From Paragordius varius (Eukaryota; Nematomorpha), in the NCBI GenBank assembly GCA_964247055.1, contig OZ176055.1:9548001-9612000 (forward strand): a stretch of DNA of 64,000 bases, given 5' to 3'. Made by a program: the position numbers and the translations under genes. Below, one piece after another: positions 60,432 to 64,000 of this stretch (positions within the stretch are counted from its first letter, which is position 1; each line of letters begins with the position of its first letter). Under the pieces are notes generated by a model. The model saw only the letters and a list, made by a program, of their open reading frames with translations. It ran no database searches and had not been told where the DNA came from.

Positions 60432-61198
60432 ATGGGTGAGGATTCTTCGATTGGGACTTTGGCTGAAGAGGCAAGAAAACGCCGAGAAAGATTAACAGAA
60501 TTAATGAAGAAAAAATCTGTGGGAAATAAAAAAGAAAAAAAGTTTGATTTATTTATATTAAAGATTAAAATTTCGAAATTATACTCCGACAGATGACGTA
60601 TTACAGCCATCAACATTACCTAAAATTGATTTAAATGATGGTTATATTATATTCTAAATACTAGTTGATAAAAAAATTCAGGAACAAGTAGCTTTAGATT
60701 TTGAACCAACTGAAAAGCTTGTGGATAAAGTTGAAATGGTTAGACTGTTTTTTTAACATTAGAATCTTACATCTCTAGCTCCTAGGAAGATAGATTGGGA
60801 CTTAAAAAGAGACATTGCCAAAAGGCTTGAAAAATTAGATAAAAAGACACAAATAGCTATATCCGAATTAATACGTATTTTTCTTATTTTTATCCCAACG
60901 TTTTTATTTTTATCCACAAATTTGTTATTAGAAAATATTTTTATAAATGACTAATTGTAGACAATTTGATATTTTGATAAGGTTTCACCGTTTTATACCA
61001 AGTAAGTTCCATTTCAAACTCTAAATATCGTCATATTACCCATTTTAAATGAATAACTTGAATATATGTTGCTTAAAACATTTTTCCCAAGGATAATTTA
61101 TTTACTGATTTCAAATTGTTTAAAATGTTTATTTTTTAGGTGAAGAACTATTTGCTTCAAAAGATCTCACATCATTGCCAGAAAAGGAAATAAATTAA
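60432..61198 (+). CDS. CCDC12: CCDC12 (Cwf18-domain splicing factor)
   Basis: Five exons, 60432-60541, 60564-60640, 60665-60738, 60763-60874 and 61140-61198, give 143 residues in one frame. Introns 1-3 are 22, 24 and 24 nt and intron 4 is 265 nt; all begin GT and end AG. The protein matches CCDC12: LAEEARKRRERLTELMKKK, FRNYTPTDD, VDKKIQEQVALDFEPTEKLV, and the diagnostic APRKIDWDLKRDIAKRLEKL followed by DKKTQIAISELIREE. CCDC12 is a small coiled-coil component of the activated spliceosome. Without removing the three micro-introns the frame is lost, and the conserved blocks sit directly on either side of them. Length is close to the human protein (166). Confidence 0.94.
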
Positions 61199-62011
61199 AT
61201 ACTATATACGAATTTATTTATTATTATTTTTATATATCGAATAAATATCTATCAAAGACGTTTAATTTGTGTTTTCTGCTCCAAAAATTGTTTGAATTTT
61301 GATATCAATAATAGTTACATATTTTATTCCTTTATATCGATTAATAGGTCATTTTTTGCAAATTTTGATGTGATATTTAACTCTTTTAGCATGACAAAAA
61401 TATCCTATTTTTTTGATGGCAACTATACTCTAATTTTTACTAGTGACATTCAAACGAAAATCGGAATTTTATTACAGAGAAAATAGTCCTAATTGTATAT
61501 CAGGTAAAAAAAAGTTTGGAAGATATGGTTACAGATAATTTACACGGTTGTGTGTGCATTTGAAAATTTCTGCAAAAAATTGTTATCACTTTTAACACAC
61601 AAAGTAAAACGCTTGCTTTTTATCATTTATAACTGCATGAAATGAAAAAAAACCATTGTAAATTATTTATAAATAAGTAAAAAGCTTTTGGATGTTTTCA
61701 TTATAAAAAAATTTAAAATTCGGTTTATATACTAAAGTTGAGTCCGGTTAACGTCATAATTTGTTTATTTCCCCAAAAATATACTTAAATTAATTTAATC
61801 CAAAATGTTTTCTCTACATATAAATATTAATGAAGTATTAAATAAAAGATATTCTTAATTATACATTTCTTTCTAAAACTCAGGTTTCCAACACAAAGGG
61901 GAAAATTTAGAATATTTAATTTGTCAAAATATGCTCATAAAAGCTTGGTCAGATTGATATGTGATAAACAAATTTTCTTTATACTAATTGGCAACAAACT
62001 ACAAAAAATTG
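61199..62011. other. Intergenic, nothing recognised
   Basis: 3' flank of CCDC12; AATAAATATC at about 61240 is a likely polyadenylation signal. Otherwise no supported feature. Confidence 0.4.
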
Positions 62012-62329
62012 TAACGACATTATGCGGAGATTATTTTATAAGCTTACCATGACAATTAGAAGTCATAGTACTTCTTATTGATATGAAACGAAAATTAAAT
62101 ATATATATACATATATTAAACTTCTAACTGACAGTGCCCGTGTTCTTATATGTGATTGATGAGTCCACAACAAGGATGAAACGCGTCACGTCTCACACTA
62201 TGACACGTGGTAAACACTGTCCTTTAAAAATTTTGTTTCATAAGCCACTACCAATTGCTCCATAGGGACTACTATGACTTCTAATTGCAGTGGTAGGCTA
62301 ATAAAAATAATCTCCACATAATGTCGTTA
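62012..62329. mobile_element. TIR element (MITE) carrying a ribozyme-like core
   Basis: The left end TAACGACATTATGCGGAGAT with TATTTTATAAGC and ACAATTAGAAGTCATAGTA is mirrored at the right by ACTATGACTTCTAATTGCAG, GTAGGCTAATAAAAATAATC and TCCACATAATGTCGTTA. The arms are about 65 bp with few mismatches. The 318-bp element has no coding frame; its centre is unusually GC-rich and contains the hammerhead-like motif described next. Confidence 0.85.
62130..62221 (+). ncRNA. Hammerhead ribozyme-like motif, type I
   Basis: Stem I: TGTGA (62151-62155) pairs with TCACA (62193-62197), then CGTGT/ACACG (62139-62143/62203-62207) and GACAGTG/CACTGTC (62130-62136/62215-62221) across internal loops. The core TTGATGAG (62156-62163) stands where CUGAUGAG is canonical. 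Stem II is TCC/GGA (62164-62166/62174-62176) around a loop ACAACAA, closed by a G-U pair. GAAA (62178-62181) follows; stem III is ACG/CGT (62181-62183/62189-62191) around CGTCA. The predicted cleavage site is after GTC at 62192. Only two positions depart from consensus, both C to T (C3 and C11.1). C3 is essential in known hammerheads, so this copy is probably weak or dead. Confidence 0.72.
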
Positions 62330-63189
62330 TTATTAAATATAAAGATGGCATTTTCCGCCTAGTATGTCTAAAAATTAATAAAAAATTTTGGTGTTTTAAT
62401 TATACAGTCATATGTTTGTAATCTACTGAAATATTTTATATTGCCGATATATATATATTTATAAATGCGCAGAGCGTGATTAACAATTTTTTTATTCTCC
62501 TTTTAACTAAACCTTGTTAAAATACGGGATATTTAAACGAAATTGGTTTTCAAGCAATTTTCCGAAAGCGTGTAAGCCTACCAATTTGATATAATATTTT
62601 TGATTTTTACGAATGCGCTAAGGGTAACTGGGCCTTTTTTTGAATATATCTTCAGTGTAACTTTACCCAGAAAAGGTTTTATAAAAAAAATATTGATTTT
62701 AATTGTTGGAAATAGTATACATAAAAAATTATAATACCTTTCCCACATATTAAATACCGCTGAATATTTTATTACTCAATTAAAGCATTCGGTTTCTCTC
62801 AGCTACAACTTAAAAATTTTACTGTCCATTATAAAAATGGAATTTGGCTTTGAAAACAGGTTTCCGTAAAACTAATAGACCTATTCGAAAACAAAAGCAG
62901 AAGTTTTTTATTCGTTTATAATGGTAACGAGGGTGATAATTTTAAATCACACACGTTCATCCCTATCCGTGTGTTAAAATAAGATTTTAAATGCTGGCCC
63001 TCAAGAATTCCGGAAAATTTAATTAATCGATTTTTGAATTTTTACAAATACTTCACACTTTCGGAGACCACACAAAATTACCTGTGATTTTTAAAAAAAT
63101 GATTACATCCTGGACTAGTTTTATATCTCAGAGCTTAACTTGTAAATTAATAAAAGTTTAGAAAGTTATTAATTTATTTGACCCTGTTC
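62330..63189. other. Intergenic, nothing recognised
   Basis: AT-rich sequence without a supported feature. Confidence 0.4.
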
Positions 63190-64000
63190 TCTTGCATTTT
63201 ACAAAGAAGATAATTTTTAACCTCTATAATCACAAACTGAGATGGCTCTAAAACACGATTGCAACTAATGACTAAGAATACAACAATAAAATATTAAAAA
63301 TTTGCTGGAATGTAATTCAAAAGCTATTTAAAGCTACCTTATTAACCTAAGTTTAATGTTTTTTGCCTTTTGTATTTGTAATGTAAAATCAAAGAAAAAA
63401 ATGGCGGCGAAAAAATTTAATAACAATTTTTTTCATTTTTATTAACATGCGCCTAAAAGGCTAAAGTAAACTTTATAAACTAGATTAAAATGTCAATAAA
63501 AACATTTTCCCAATCAATTGAAACGTTTACCGGTCAATAAAAACATTTTCCCAGTCAATAAAAACGTTTTTCCAGTCAATTAAAACGTTTTTCCAGTTGA
63601 TAAAAACATTTTCCAGTCAATAAAAACGGTTTTATTAATTTCTTAATAATTTCTTTAGGGGTGGTTTTTCCCAGAGCGATTTAAAATTTGAATATCTTAA
63701 AAAGTTAAAGCTGAATTAAAATATGCTTTCTTTAACCTTTTTGGCGCATCAAACAAATTTCTTTTTAGAAAATGTAAAATTGTAAAAAATCCTCATCTCC
63801 AAATTTTTTAGAGCCATTTTTTTCTCAAATTTTTTTAAATCGCTAATGCAACAGGCAAATAAGTGTATATTATGAACAGAAAATGTAAATAACTTTAGGC
63901 TTTCAGGTTGCATTTAACCAGCAAAAAATGATATTTATTGATTTTAAAATCAGCTGTTAGTTTCAATTGAGTTTTGGAACTGTTCTAGAATCTCGAAGTC
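63190..64000. mobile_element. Fold-back element with central tandem repeats
   Basis: The left arm (63190-63480: complement of AATCGTGTTTTAGAGCC, of CGCCGCCATTTTTTTC and of TTTAGCCTTTTAGGCGCAT) is an inverted counterpart of the right arm (63640 to the window end: CTTTAACCTTTTTGGCGCAT, GAGCCATTTTTTTCTC, AATCGCTAATGCAACAGGCA, TCAATTGAGTTTTGG). Both arms are family C sequence. Between them 63492-63633 holds about seven 20-22-bp tandem units of the type CAGTCAATAAAAACGTTTTT C. It may extend past the right edge. Confidence 0.65.

Noticed and set aside
60395-60616. Minus-strand open frame across CCDC12
   Set aside because: It is the antisense of CCDC12 exons 1-2 and has no homology or splice support.

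Overview
The window is very AT-rich eukaryotic nuclear DNA from an animal. Spliced genes for animal-type proteins sit in a sea of small inverted-repeat transposons, decayed mariner and hAT copies and (TA)n runs. Recognisable host genes are the ER chaperone HYOU1/Grp170 (5' part, minus strand), two paralogous secreted serpins facing away from each other, a 10-cysteine ectodomain of the activin/BMP type I receptor kind, a glycine/tyrosine-rich secreted protein, the oligosaccharyltransferase catalytic subunit STT3A (complete, 16 exons) and the splicing factor CCDC12 (complete, 5 exons). Three further spliced minus-strand models are phase-consistent but unrecognised. Several introns are only 22-30 nt. 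With the compact proteins, the serpins and the base composition, this points to a reduced, probably parasitic animal such as a myxozoan or a dicyemid; the sequence alone does not settle which.

Layout. 1-4570: HYOU1, minus strand, running off the left edge. 4571-8907: transposon debris (family B repeat, mariner). 8908-18247: the serpin pair, serpin A minus and serpin B plus, separated by 5.2 kb; both upstream regions carry the same conserved promoter block, and a large inverted-repeat element lies between them. 18248-23658: a TIR element, a small unrecognised minus-strand gene candidate, a hAT transposase relic and a hairpin MITE. 23659-26860: receptor-like ectodomain exons and two unrecognised exons, with a nested transposon inserted in a TA microsatellite. 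26861-33400: two tail-to-tail mariners, a LINE tail, family B repeats, a hairpin MITE. 33479-34029: glycine-rich protein. 34600-35110: mariner remnant. 35316-42093: two unrecognised minus-strand genes. 42094-45760: hAT-type debris and a 1-kb palindrome of family B. 45761-58712: STT3A. 60432-61198: CCDC12. 62012-62329: a TIR element carrying a hammerhead-ribozyme-like core. 63190-64000: a fold-back element.

How the genes relate. HYOU1 and STT3A both act on nascent proteins in the ER (folding and N-glycosylation), and the serpins, the receptor ectodomain and the glycine-rich protein are secretory-route clients. Nothing suggests an operon or a dedicated cluster. CCDC12 belongs to the spliceosome. 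Repeat families are unevenly placed: every copy seen of MITE family A, and nearly all of family D, lies inside an intron, whereas every copy of family B lies between genes.
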